Shown here: one piece after another, positions 23,552 through 33,771 of the stretch
Layout of the letters: each line of letters opens with the position of its first letter
Position numbering within the stretch: the first letter of the stretch is position 1
Assembly (NCBI GenBank): GCA_949752735.1
Contig: OX457040.1
Coordinates: forward strand, 932,357 to 996,356
Direction of reading: 5' to 3'
DNA from: Lumbricus terrestris
Taxonomy: Eukaryota > Annelida > Clitellata > Crassiclitellata > Lumbricidae
DNA length: 64,000 nt
Translations under genes and position numbers: made by a program
The notes under the pieces: model-generated
What the model saw: the letters and a program-made list of their open reading frames with translations, nothing else
Database searches by the model: none
What the model was told of the DNA's origin: nothing

Positions 23552-24395
23552 GTCACCAGATGACAGATGTATACCGTATACAATTTAAAGTCCTGATTTT
23601 GGTCCTTCAGTCTCAATTGGGTCTTGCTCCGAAGTACATGTATCTGTGTGATCATGTACTTCGCTCCCTTTCTGCCACTTCGCTGCGTCCTCTTAGGTCC
23701 TCTGATCGGCATGACCTCTTTGTCCCCCGAGTCAGGACCGCCATAGCTCAATCCAGATCATTTGCCTGCATTGGTCTCTCCCTATGGAATGGGCTTCCCC
23801 CATCAGTTCACTCTGCCATCCTCTCTGGTAGTGTATCCTCGTCTTTCTCTCGTCTGAAAACTTGCCTTTTTCACTGGGTTGAACGCACTGGGAGCGCTTC
23901 TGAAAGGCTCTTGCTGCGAGAAGCGCTTTATAAATGGTCAGATACAATACAAGATGACTGAGAACTAAGTTACATCAGCCTACCATAGACACTGATATAA
24001 ATTTGATCTTAAATTATCATTTGCATCACAGCATTTGCTTTTCCCGCCATAAAATTAGTACATCGCATTGAAATACAATTATAATGACTAGTTTATCCCA
24101 TGTAACATTTTTAATTGTATTCCTAGAAAGAAATGTTATACATAAAACTTCTGTCTTTTAATGAGGATCAATTTTGCTATTTTACATTTCTTTGTAGCTG
24201 TGATGGTTCCGGAGTTATTGCCAAAATACCGAATTTAGGCCGCCATTTTCCAAGATGGCGGCTCGAGCACAGCTCGGATTTATGGGGACTTTTGGTATTT
24301 TCGTCAGTGGGGTGTACTTAACAAGTCTGCAAAGTCTCTAACTTGTAATAATTTATTGAGTCGATTGATGATTTTCCAGCTAAAATTCTTCTACA
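23466..24395. repeat. Right arm of the large inverted duplication
   Basis: Reverse complement of 21760-22686. The spacer between the arms (22687-23465) is about 780 bases. An RNA read through both arms could fold into a stem of roughly 900 base pairs. Confidence 0.9.
23545..23961 (+). pseudogene. CR1/L2-like LINE C-terminal fragment (right arm copy)
   Basis: It encodes the same C-terminal block as 22189-22608, with a handful of substitutions (for example RHDLFVPRVRTA against RHDPFVPRVRTA). The 3' tail is GAAGCGCTTTATAAATGG. The open frame survives for 138 codons, but no catalytic domain is present. Confidence 0.85.
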
Positions 24396-24622
24396 ACTTC
24401 AAAACATGATTTTCCAAAAACGAGCTGAACACCATCCTGAATTTTGCACCAATGAAAGATCTGCATGTCCTCCATATGTGCAAATTTTCACCAATTTCAA
24501 AAGATACGAAATTTGACTTTTTTGATTAAGTTTTAGACTCATTTTCACGATCAGGACAAGGAAAACGTCCTTGAAAATCACACTAATGATGAAACTAATC
24601 AGGTACTGACTACATGGTCTGA

Positions 24623-25136
24623 CTAGATGGGGTACCCGGCTTTCCCTGGAAATTTTAGGATTCGCCCCGTTACCAGCCAATCCCCTACTTCCCCACACTC
24701 ACTTCGCCCCATTCGCTCCCTCCCTCCCTCGCCTCCCACCATCCACGTCCCTCCACTCTTTCCTCCCTCCTCTGTCCCACTCCTACCCTCCTTCCCTCCC
24801 TCCCTCACCCGTCCCTCTCTCCCTTCCTCCAGCTAAAAGGCAACAAACCTGTGGAAATGAGTCAAATATACACACACAATGTGCAAAAATGTGGTGTTAA
24901 AAGCACAAAATGTGTGGAAACGCGAATTGCACACAACCACACAATGTGCAAAAATTTTGGTTTTCGCCCCACCACCCAGGTCTCCATGGTTGGAGAGATT
25001 CGCCAACCCAACCCAACCCCCCTCCACGGGCGTCCCATGCCGAGACCGACACTGAGGGTTTGGAGTGAAAAGCTCAAAAACTGTGGAAATGCATCCCGGT
25101 CAAACAGACACACAGTTTCCCCTTTATTTATATAGA
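24623..25136 (-). mobile_element. Non-autonomous Helitron, copy 3 (minus strand)
   Basis: Read on the minus strand, it starts TCTATATAAATAAAGGGGAA directly after an A (right boundary 25136). It ends CCGGGTACCCCATCTAG followed by T (left boundary 24623). It carries a pyrimidine-rich low-complexity block at 24660-24835 (plus-strand reading). The internal sequence differs from copies 1 and 2, so it belongs to another family with related termini. No Rep/helicase is encoded. Confidence 0.8.
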
Positions 25137-25604
25137 TGAGTACCAAAGTGCCTCAATATAAAACCAGTACTTGTAAAGTGTTATTATATCTCTACTGTCT
25201 GCTGACATGATGTCCAAACTTGAGTGAGAATTGGCATCTGTATTTACTAATTTTTATATTAAAAACCAAAAATAACATAATCCAGGAAATTGCATTTTTT
25301 TAAGAGCACAAAAAACTAATTGAACAAAAAATATTTCAGCCCTCTAGTTTGTTTCATGGCTGAGATATAACAGTCCAATCTTGGTGGTTAATCCTGTTTT
25401 CTTGCAGTACATTTTCTAATCATTGACTTGAAAATTAATATCTCGGTCAAATTTTTAGATATTCTATTCAAAGATTCACTATTGTTCTTTATTTTGCATA
25501 TAGTTTATGTAAAAACATTTTCAGAAAAATCCTGAAGGGTGTGATGTACACCTCGGTTGATATGACATGGAATGACCCCAGGCTGTCTGTTAATATTAGT
25601 TAAG
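25137..25604. other. Non-coding, end of an inverted-repeat type element
   Basis: No gene. The stretch closes at about 25547-25577 with GGTTGATATGACATGGAATG followed by ACCCC, which resembles the terminal GGGTCATTCC motif of elements A and B in reverse orientation. I could not find its partner end with confidence. Confidence 0.4.
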
Positions 25605-26110
25605 ATTTATGTATTCTGCAATCTGAGTTCCTGTAAACCAGTGCTGTACAACCTTTTTGACACCGCGGGCCACAATAGCACTATTGAAGCTGCGGGCCAC
25701 ACCACTAAACTCAAAAGCAACCATCAAAATTTGCTGAGAATTAGTAACTGTATCAAAGTTTATTTTGGAATAATTTAAATGAATTTAGGCATACAATGGA
25801 ATAATTTGAATGAACCGGTCGTTTAAACTGAATTGTGTGCTCACACGCTGCAACATAATAAGCTACGGTAAGTTACAAAACAATGGCTATGCAAGTAGGT
25901 CTGTGGTATTGTTTTTTCTTCAGTTTCAAAATCTGTAAACATCTCACTAGCTTAGGCGGGTCACTAAAAATCAATCCGTGGGACGCATGCGGCCCGCAAG
26001 TTGGACAGCATGCTGTACACTGTTTCAACTGCATATAAATTGTACACTGTAACCGGTTGCAGTCTGTCAACCGGATTGTTGAATAAACGACAATTATTAT
26101 CATTGATTAT
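25605..26110 (+). repeat. CCGGTTG-hairpin dispersed repeat, copy 1, split by a hAT MITE
   Basis: The 3' part (26013-26100) reads TGTACACTGTAACCGGTTGC then AGTCTGTCAACCGGATTG and TTGAATAAA, ending in an ATT-rich tail. CCGGTTG and CAACCGG can pair as a short hairpin just before an AATAAA-like signal. The 5' part (25605-25638) is separated from it by the MITE at 25639-26012. Related copies are at 27860-28045 and 33150-33260. It is probably the 3' end of a retroelement, but no coding sequence shows which. Confidence 0.65.
25631..26020. mobile_element. hAT-like MITE (25639-26012)
   Basis: The left end is CAGTGCTGTACAACC and the right end, reversed, is CATGCTGTCCAACTTG. Subterminal GCGGGCCAC and GCGGCCCGC also mirror each other. 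The flanks are CTGTAAAC (25631-25638) and CTGTACAC (26013-26020), an 8-bp duplication with one mismatch. It interrupts the dispersed repeat whose copies at 27.9 and 33.2 kb are continuous across this point. No coding sequence. Confidence 0.72.
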
Positions 26111-26119
26111 TATTATGTA

Positions 26120-26333
26120 TACATGTGCACTTTTATAGCGCCCATTCAAGATTCTAATCAGAAACGCTCCCGACAACAGCGCAGACACTGAATCTGAGTT
26201 TCATGCCGAAGTGCTGAGCAAAATTTGCGAGTAAAGGACTTGCCCAAGACCCATACGCAACGCTTAGAGGTGGTTCGAACCTGGAACCCTCCAGCTGCAA
26301 GGCAACGAACATATCCACTACACCACCATGCCC
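26120..26333 (-). mobile_element. tRNA-derived SINE, family 1, copy C
   Basis: Minus-strand head with GGTGGTGTAGTGGATATG (A box) and CAGGTTCGAACCACC (B box), and tail at 26135-26175 with TATAGCGCCCATTCAAG and GAAACGCTCCCG. It has inserted at the ATT-rich end of the dispersed repeat just upstream. Confidence 0.82.
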
Positions 26334-26455
26334 GAAATATTGACAGGACCGCAGTCTTTTACCATATTGTTTTGTACTCAGGACTGATTACAAAACAATA
26401 TGGAGCATGCATGTAGTGTCCGGGGCATGTTCAGGAGCACTAGTAATATCTCATC

Positions 26456-26993
26456 GCGGTAGAGTTCTATAATGACTCGGTAGCAAGTAAACAATATGGT
26501 GGCCAAAGATCAGCGCAGAATAGCGCGCTGTCACGTGCAGCGATCAATAGCCCAATAAAGTAGCCCAATAAAGTAGCCCAATGTTTCCAACAGTTCCGCG
26601 AAAGTAAGCACGTCAGAATAATAGTTTATTTATTTAATAATCAGTGTTAGCGGTGGTCAAATGACAGTTGGACTGAAGAAAATAATTATTGGCAAACAGA
26701 AGTCGGATTGATGAAGATCATTTTCCTGAAATAGAAGTGGGATTGGTTAAAAGTCATGTATTTCAACATGTATGTTCGTTAATCCAGCTTCCATTTCTAA
26801 ACACCTTTTATTTCTTATTTCTAAATGCCCTCAGGTTAATTATTTACTTGCTAAATTAATGTGCTTACTTTCACGGAAACATTGGGCTACTTTATTGGGC
26901 TATTGATCGCCTCACGTGACAGCGCTCTATTATGCGCTGATCTGTGGCCACCATATTGTTTACTTGCTACCGAGTCATTATAGAACTCTACCC
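26456..26993. mobile_element. Foldback MITE with inverted arms of about 150 bp
   Basis: The left arm begins GGTAGAGTTCTATAATGACT and the right arm ends with its complement, AGTCATTATAGAACTCTACC. Inverted similarity extends through GTAAACAATATGGTGGCC, GCGCTGTCACGTG and TTTATTGGGCTA blocks over about 150 bases each side. The left arm carries an extra tandem copy of CCCAATAAAGTAG. The centre (26613-26860) is unique. No transposase. The target duplication is unclear. Confidence 0.82.
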
Positions 26994-26995
26994 TA

Positions 26996-27117
26996 ATCGC
27001 TAGCTAACGAGTGAAGGACTTGCCCAAGGTCGCTACGCGGTGCCTTGAGGTGGATTCGAACCTGCAACCCTTCGGCTGCACTGCAAAGAACATACCCACT
27101 ACACCACCGCGTCCCAC
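26996..27117 (-). mobile_element. tRNA-derived SINE, family 1, copy D (head only)
   Basis: It carries the tRNA-like head (GGTGGTGTAGTGGGTATG and GCAGGTTCGAATCC on the minus strand) and the GGACTTGCCCAAGG block, but lacks the LINE-like tail. It starts right at the edge of the foldback MITE, so the tail may have been lost there. Confidence 0.75.
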
Positions 27118-27552
27118 GATAGGTGTTATGACACAGTGACGTTAAACTGGAACTACCAATATATCCTAGAAATTGAATGCACCTCAAAACACATAAAACT
27201 GCAGTTTAAACATCACGCTCTAAAGACCGCATGCAATCAACTGCCTCACAATGACTTAAAACAGTGAATCGCCACATGGATAGGTGATACACATTATATA
27301 ACGCAAGAAATAATTTTGGACACTTCTGTAATCCGTTTCAAAGCAAACCACGTTATTTACCCTTAGATTCGAGGACATCATCTTCTGGGTTTAGCATAAA
27401 GATTATAAAATTAATTTGAGATGGATATAGATTAAAATTATTTTATTTTAATTTAACAGTCAACACGAGACCGGAACAGGAAATGACGCTCAAAGCCTCA
27501 AACCACGGCTCTGCCTCAAACAACCTAATGTAAGGAAGTAAGTGCACTTACT
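27118..27552. other. Non-coding, no recognisable gene
   Basis: Nothing recognised in this stretch. Confidence 0.4.
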
Positions 27553-27554
27553 TA

Positions 27555-27589
27555 ATTCCACGCGGCCTTTTTTCAAGGCCGCGTGGAAT
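27555..27589. repeat. Perfect 15-bp stem hairpin
   Basis: ATTCCACGCGGCCTT at 27555-27569 and its exact reverse complement at 27575-27589 are separated by five bases (TTTTC). A partial direct repeat, ATTCCACGCTGCC followed by a T run, comes next. Confidence 0.85.
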
Positions 27590-27623
27590 CTGAGATTCCA
27601 CGCTGCCTTTTTTCAATTTTCGC

Positions 27624-27800
27624 TTAACCCTTTTGCTACCGGAGGTAAAAAAATTCCTGTGACCGAGGTTATTATACAGACAGCGCAACACCGCCGGATA
27701 TATCCGGCGCCATACGGAATACGATTTATTTCCTCCGCCGGATATATCCGGCGTCGTAGGTACCGGTATCGAATGGGACTTCAGGCTGGCAAAACGCAGC
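27624..27800. mobile_element. Possible piggyBac-like left end with twin palindromes
   Basis: TTAACCCTTTTGCTACCGG at 27624 resembles the end TTAACCCTTTCGTTCCC of the piggyBac element at 29.4 kb. Downstream, the palindrome CGCCGGATATATCCGGCG occurs twice, at 27692-27709 and 27736-27753. I did not find a matching GGGTTAA right end, so the element is truncated or misassigned. Confidence 0.45.
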
Positions 27801-27859
27801 ATGTTACCACAGTATAAATAATAAATTATTTGATTGTTTTTACTGCGATGTTACTTATA

Positions 27860-28045
27860 ACAAATTTAACGAAAGTTTCATGTGCAAGTTCAGTTCATAT
27901 GCAACGCAAATAAATATTAGGTTTGAATTAAACTGTAAACTGTTCCACCTGCATATTTGTACACTGTAAGTCTGTAACCGGTTGCGGTCTGTCAACCGGA
28001 TTGCTGAATTAATACCGAAATTTTTATTATTATTATTAATATACA
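27860..28045 (+). repeat. CCGGTTG-hairpin dispersed repeat, copy 2
   Basis: It contains GTAACCGGTTGCGGTCTGTC then AACCGGATTGCTGAATTAAT and an ATT-rich tail, matching the copy at 26.0 kb. The region upstream shares CTGTTCCACCTGCATATTTG-like sequence with the other copies. Confidence 0.7.
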
Positions 28046-28318
28046 ATCATGGCCTTGTCAAATTTGCACATCAAGCAATAAAATCCCCATCACAGCAACA
28101 AGTTTTACTGCAACGCTTGAGAACTTGAAAGTCAATGGAACAAGAATTTTAAAAATAATATAGGCCTAAAATGTCCGGTGTGCTCAAAGAACAGGGCTAG
28201 GCTGAGGACATATAGGCTACATGGGCAGAGACTGGTGGTGACAGGGACGGTTCATCAAATTTGTGGTTGGAACAGAACTGCTTAGGCTATAAGCTATTTC
28301 CCTCAAATTTAATAAATA

Positions 28319-28622
28319 CTAGCTGGGGTACCCGATCGACGTTGCTCGGAAATTGTAGGATTCGGGCCGTTCCCTGCCAATCCCTCCCTCCGTCCCTCCC
28401 TCCAACCCTCCTTCCATCCCTCCCACCCTCCTTCCCTCCCATCCTCCCTCCCACACTCCCACCCTCCCTTCCCTCCCACCCTCCTCCCCACCATCCTCTC
28501 CCTCGCTCCCACCCTCACTCCCACCATCCCACCCTCCCTCCCTCTATCCCACTCTCTCACCATCACCTCCCACCATCCCCTCCCACCCTCCTTTCCACCA
28601 TCCCTCTCTCTCTCACTCCCTT
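28319..28622 (-). mobile_element. Truncated Helitron 3' end with pyrimidine-rich block
   Basis: On the minus strand the end reads CGGGTACCCCAGCTAG followed by T (left boundary 28319). Inside it, GGATTCGGGCCGTTCCCTGC is similar to the corresponding part of the copy at 24.6 kb. A C/T-rich block (28378-28625) follows, and the 5' TC end is not seen before the neighbouring TGGGC element starts. Long open frames through the C/T block are low-complexity artefacts. Confidence 0.68.
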
Positions 28623-28826
28623 CCCTGCCAGCATGCCCATTCAGAGCCCATCTCAAAATTATGTGGGCTCATGGGCTTGGGCTAGCCCAGATCCGTCCCA
28701 ACTGGGCAAGATATGAGGAGCCCATAGTCCAAATAAAATTCGATTTCCGTGGCAAAGAAGCTCATGTGCTTGAGCTGCTCACATCTAACCCATTCATTAT
28801 TGAGGCCAGAAAGTCAAAACTAACAT

Positions 28827-29176
28827 TTATGCATAATTGTCTTGCAGGCCAAGCTCCGATATCTAACTTATGGAGCTCTGTGTACCTGTGCTGTCCATCC
28901 CAGGCCGTAGATTCCTTCGCTCTGCTACGCAATGGTGACCGGGTTGTCCCTAGGGCTCGATCTTCCACAGTGCTACATAGAAGCTTTGCTATGGTTGGTC
29001 CGTCTTTTTGGAATAAGTTACCTATTAGTCTCCGTAATGAACTTCTTTGCCTTTCTTTGCCCCTTAAGCGCTTGAAAACCATTCTCTTTGATTGTAGTTT
29101 GGTGTCAGGTCGAGAGCGCCTCTGAGGAGTTCTCTTGAAGTGGCGCTATATAAATGTAAGATTACAATTACAATTT
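28827..29176 (+). pseudogene. 5'-truncated CR1/L2-like LINE inserted in the left arm
   Basis: It encodes MHNCLAGQAPISNLWSSVYL, then RARSSTVLHRSFAMVGPSFW and KRLKTILFDCSLVSGRERL and a stop. The tail is GGCGCTATATAAATGTAAGA with ATTACAATT repeats. The right arm of the host element is continuous at this point (ACTAACATT followed by AAAAATATTAG in the same sense), so the insertion site is defined to within a few bases. No target duplication of length is obvious. Confidence 0.87.
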
Positions 29177-29577
29177 AAAATATTAGAATTTTAGGTGGGC
29201 AATAGATGGGTGGGTGGGCTTGGTCTACCCATATCGAGCCCACTTGGGCCTGAGATCAAAAGCCCATTAACAAAAACTTGTGGTATAAGATTTTTGGTTG
29301 GGCAACAAGTGGGCTCATGGGCATGGGCTGCCCAAATGGGGCCCATCTAAAATTGTGGTCAGAAACCCATTAACCCTTTCGTTCCCAATTTAATTCTGAT
29401 CAATAAAAAAATATAATGTTGAGTTATTTCTACTTAAAAACATAGTCTGAAACACAAAAAATGAATTTTTAATAAAAACTTATAGTTTTGATAGTTTTTT
29501 TGGCATGACTCCATTTGGCGTCTATGGGATTCAATGTCTGAAGTTTGAAAACGAACATATATTTCGCTTGACATAAC

Positions 29578-30062
29578 ATGCGCTCCCACGCATACGCACA
29601 CACAAACACACGCATGCACACACATACACAACGCACACACAAACACCCACACATACAAACACACATATACAGTACACGCATACACACACAACGAACACAC
29701 ACACGCGCCCAAACACAACACACATACAGTACACACAAAACACACACATACAACACACACATACAACACACACATACACAACGCACACACAAACACACCC
29801 ACACATACAAACACACTTATACAGTACACGCATACACACACAACACACACACAGCACATACACACACAATGCACACATACAGTGCACACATACACACACA
29901 ACACACACATACAGCATACACATACAGCATACACATACACACACAACGCACACACAAACACACACATACGGTACACACAACGCACACACACAGCACACAC
30001 ATACACACACACATGGCACACATACACACACACATGGCACACAACACACACACAATGTACAC
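29578..30062. repeat. (CA)n-rich minisatellite inside the piggyBac element
   Basis: About 480 bases of ACACACATAC-type units. Frames through it are rich in Cys/Val on the minus strand and His/Thr on the plus strand and are not genes. Confidence 0.92.
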
Positions 30063-30469
30063 GTTCTGTGTAAATGTAATATGTGAGGCCATGGCCGGTT
30101 TGGCCCATTGGATCCGCCTCTGGGTACTGCCACAGACTGTCAGACTTCGTTTTCTTAGTTTGGTGTGAGGGGGGGCTGGTGGAAGTCCTCTCACTAGTCT
30201 AGGCCTCCGGCTCTCCTACTGCCCCCACATTAGGCTACAATTTGCCGGACCCTTGGGAGTCCTTATTGATGCAGGGTCAAGTCTGTGGGTTCTTGGGAGC
30301 TTAGCCCCTAACCCCCTCCCATGAACTAATCCCATGGTGTGGGTTGATGAAAGCTGAACAGAGGAGTTTGCAAGCCATCTACCACAACTAGACCAGAATT
30401 AGCATCAACACGTAGGCCTATACATCAGCTGATCCTCATTGCTCTTCCTCCAACACTCAGACTCAACAA

Positions 30470-30725
30470 AGAAGTTGTATGTGAGGCCAATTACACCACT
30501 AACACCACATCAAACTAGAACTTTGAAGCCCTATGTCTCTGGTTCCTTTCTAATGTATTGCCTTAGTGGGTTCTTGCCCTTGTATAGAATCATTTGCTCA
30601 TCAACGCTCATCTTTTCTTTGGGCTCAAGCTGTAGGAACGCATCTCTCACCATGTTGAGAAGTGGTCGCACTTTGTAGTATCGGTCATAGCTTGGGTCAT
30701 CTCGGTTCGTTTTACTCTCCTATTG
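30470..30725 (-). pseudogene. piggyBac transposase fragment
   Basis: The minus strand reads DPSYDRYYKVRPLLNMVRD, then EPKEKMSVDEQMILYKGKNP and LRQYIRKEPE, a stop, then GFKVLV. This is the start of the DDE domain of piggyBac transposases (DDE_Tnp_1_7), where SVDEQM holds the first catalytic aspartate. A stop replaces the usual residue before GFK, and the downstream part is scrambled, so the protein is inactive. Its position between CCCTTTCGT/ACGAAAGGG ends confirms the element's class. Confidence 0.88.
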
Positions 30726-31574
30726 TCATTGAAGTTGATGTATATGTTGAAGTCATCGAATCAGTTTAGTCAAAATAGTAAAAGAAAAGAGAAGCAGCAA
30801 CAAAAATGTAATGCCGTACATATTTTGAACCTTTGAGACCCATTGACTCCAAATGGAGTCATGTACAAAACTCACTTTTTCTCTGTGGTTTTTAATTAAA
30901 AACCATAATACATCCTCTGTTAGCTAAAACATATACATAAAAGCATCAAAATGATTTTCTTACCACCGGATATCTTTTATTTCATAGAAAAAAGGATTAC
31001 CAAAGGTATCATAAAAATTTGTTGCTCAAGGCCAATGTTGAGCCTATTATTGTGGCGCCACCTAGGATGATAATGTCATGCTACCCTGTTTGAAAAAAAT
31101 CAACATTATATGAATGTTGATAATGAATTAATTCTGGTTACCAGAATATGAAATAACTTATGGAAAAAAATTATTTGCACTAATGACTCCAATTGGAGTC
31201 ACTGGGGACGAAAGGGTTAACAGTCCGTTTCAAAATCCAACATATGAGTGCGCAATAAAGAGGCTCATGGGCATGGGCTGCCCAAGTGGGGTCCATCTAA
31301 AATAGTGATGAGAAGCCCACTAACCATCCGTTTCAAAATCCAGCATACGAGTGAGCAATATATGGGCTCATGGGCATGGGCTGCCCAAATGGGGCCCATC
31401 TAAAATTGAGGTGAGAAGCCCATTAGCCCTCCGTTCCCAAATCCAACATTTTGGGGAGCAATAAATGCCATGGGCTCATGGGTATCGGTTGCCTAGATTA
31501 ATTGGACCCATCTAAAATTGAGGTGAGAAGTCCATTAACCGTTCATTTCCTAAACCGACATTTGGGTGTGATTA

Positions 31575-31925
31575 AATCTTATATATATTTTAGTAAGGGT
31601 TTTTGTTGTTATCTATGCACGGCCACAGTTTTGAAGCAATCGACCCCAATCCTTCTCAGGGGGAGGGGTCGGGGTCGACCCGACATTGGGGTCGGCGAAA
31701 CTCTGCCACCATGGGGGCCAGGGTGGGGCAAAGGCCCTCATTTTCCCTACTGTCCGTTTCCCTCACAGGCTTAAGTTATTTATTTATTACAGCATTTTTC
31801 TTTCCGGTGCCATACGCATAAAAGCTTTTAGAGGTGTTTAAGGCCATCGCTTTTGCCAGTCCGGATTTCACGGGTCGCGTACCGGTGGAGGTCGGAGTGT
31901 GGTGGGGTACGTGCGATGGGGGTCA
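31575..31925. other. Unpaired core between the two arms of the TGGGC element
   Basis: This sequence is not shared by the arms. It holds GGGGTCGGGGTCGACCCGAC and related GGGTCG palindromic motifs near 31665-31700. No gene is recognised, and it could be another short insertion. Confidence 0.4.
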
Positions 31926-32479
31926 GGGAGGGAATTTATTGCTCACAAAAATGTTGGATCTGGGAACGGAGGGTTAATGGGCTTCTCACCTCAATTTTAG
32001 ATGGGCCCCATTTGGGCAGCCCATGCCCACGAGCCCATATATTGCTCACTCGTATGCTGGATTTTGAAACGGGTGGTTAGTGGGCTTCTCACCACGATTT
32101 TAGATGGGCCCCATTTGGGCAGCCCATGCCCATGAGCCCACTTGTCGCCCATCCAAAAATCTCACACCACAAGTTTTTGTTAATGGGCTTTTGATCTCAG
32201 GCCCAAGCGGGCTCGATATGGGTAGCCCAAGCCCACCAACCCATCTATAGCCCACCTAAAATTCTAATATTTTTAATGTTAGTTTTGACTTTCTGGCCTC
32301 AATAATGAATGGGTTAGATGTGAGCAGCTCAAGCACATGAGCTTCTTTGCCACGGAAATCGAATTTTATTTGGACTATGGGCTCCTCATGTCCTGCCCAG
32401 TTGGGGCGGATATGGGCTAGCCCAAGCCCATGAGCCCACGTAATTTTGAGATGGGCTCTGAATGGGCATGCTGGCAGGG

Positions 32480-33149
32480 CCGGGTAAGGGTCTAAAGAAT
32501 TCGAACCCGTTTGACCATACACTTCGTATTATAAGTTTGCCTCTAGTGCCAGCGCAAAATTAATGTGAGCGCATGAAGTTAGGCTGCACTAGAAATGCAT
32601 TTGAAACGGTTTATAAAATATTATAGGTACTGAATTTAACAGAAAGCCGTCCATTAATTTGTCTTCATCAAAATGTAGGAAACAGTAGGCTACTGTCCCA
32701 TGCAGACACGTGACGTGAACTATAGCCTACCTATAGCAAACCCAAAGGTCCGACAACCCGTTTTAGTTTTATTTTAGTAAATGACAATGAACGCACCGAC
32801 GAACTTAAATGATCGCAGCCACAGTTTTTGGGATCGTGCGATAACGGCCTGATGTTGTCCGCGAGTAGAGTGTGAGCCGCAATCGTTCAGATACCGGGAT
32901 ATATGCAGATTAGCATAAAAAGTATGAGAGGTGATAGATGAAGATGACCTGGTGTAGTTGTTAATCAATTAGACGAACATGCTATACAAGAGGCCCTAAA
33001 CTGAAATTTGACAAGGCAGCCCCGGATCCGGTAGTGCATTAGATAACACGCTGGCATGGACAGCGAGAGGTACCAAGATCGCGCCCCGTATGGCGGGCAT
33101 GCCTTGCAGACTGCAGCTATTATTATCGCCGTGTATTGTTAGTAGTTCA
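32480..33149. other. Non-coding, no recognisable gene
   Basis: Nothing supported in this stretch. Confidence 0.4.
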
Positions 33150-33260
33150 GATTTATGTCTTCAGTAATTCTTGTGAATTGCTTCACTTGCATAAATGCAC
33201 GCTGTAACTGGCTGCGGTCTGTCAGCAGGATTGTTTCAATAAAAGAAAATAAAGAAAATA
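33150..33260 (+). repeat. CCGGTTG-hairpin dispersed repeat, copy 3 (diverged)
   Basis: It reads GCTGTAACTGGCTGCGGTCT then GTCAGCAGGATTG and TTTCAATAAA. The pairing arms have drifted (CTGGCTG and CAGCAGG) but keep partial complementarity. Confidence 0.6.
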
Positions 33261-33771
33261 ATTACCAGCAGAAGTCAGTTACTTACTGACCTAGCTATAA
33301 ATTTGCCGCTGAATCGTGAGCATGGTTCCAGCGTATGAATTTAGTGCGCATGCTCAAAATCAGAATTGCGAGATTTTCAAAGTTTTACTTTGACAATATT
33401 TCTTAAAGATTTTGTTAAACAGGTAAATGCAGTTATTTTGCGTGATTATTTGAGTAGTTGTTGAGCGTGAGTCGTTTTTAAAGTACTGCTGGCCTATCAT
33501 TCAAAGGTGAAAACTTATTTTAGATAGGCGAGTGGCACTTTGGCCAATTAGAGCGGGCGCGACTCGAATCCCAGAAATCCATTTTCGCACACCCTGGGAC
33601 TAATATCGAAGGGATATGAAACCGCAACCTCTCAGCCAATCAGACAGCGTATTTTCTGATGCGTCATGGGCGATGTATGCGACTATCCGGGTAAATAGGA
33701 GGGTAGGCTAATGCTGAACTGAGTCGCATCGTTTCGGCGGTTTTTTTAGTCGCCAGTTGTATAATCTCGAC

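Larger units (their letters stand above)
29370..31220. mobile_element. piggyBac element with TTAA duplication
   Basis: The ends are CCCTTTCGT (29374) and ACGAAAGGG (to 31216), perfect inverted repeats of 9 bases. They are flanked by TTAA at 29370-29373 and 31217-31220, the exact signature of piggyBac. It sits inside a TGGGC unit whose sister units are uninterrupted (CCCATTAACC or CCCACTAACC followed by a CCGTTTC-like block). Internal palindromes TGACTCCAATTGGAGTCA (right end) and TGACTCCAAATGGAGTCA (about 30845) mirror each other. It carries a degraded transposase (minus strand) and a CA-rich expansion. Confidence 0.92.
28623..32479. mobile_element. TGGGC-rich long inverted-repeat element carrying two insertions
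   Basis: The left end starts CCCTGCCAGCATGCCCATTC and the right end finishes with GAATGGGCATGCTGGCAGGG. The outer arms (28623-28826 and 32275-32479) match as reverse complements for about 200 bases. The next blocks (29177-29369 against 31950-32270) continue the pairing and are built of roughly 105-bp units with GGGCTCATGGGCATGGGCTG and CCCATCTAAAATT. The left arm is broken by a LINE fragment (28827-29176), and a unit is split by a piggyBac element (29374-31216). No transposase of its own is recognised, and the superfamily is unknown. Confidence 0.82.

Noticed and set aside
28309..28716. Pro/Ser-rich (plus) and Gly/Arg-rich (minus) frames
   Set aside because: Low-complexity C/T block of a truncated Helitron.
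29434..30194. Long Cys/Val-rich and His/Thr-rich frames
   Set aside because: Translation of a (CA)n minisatellite inside a piggyBac element.
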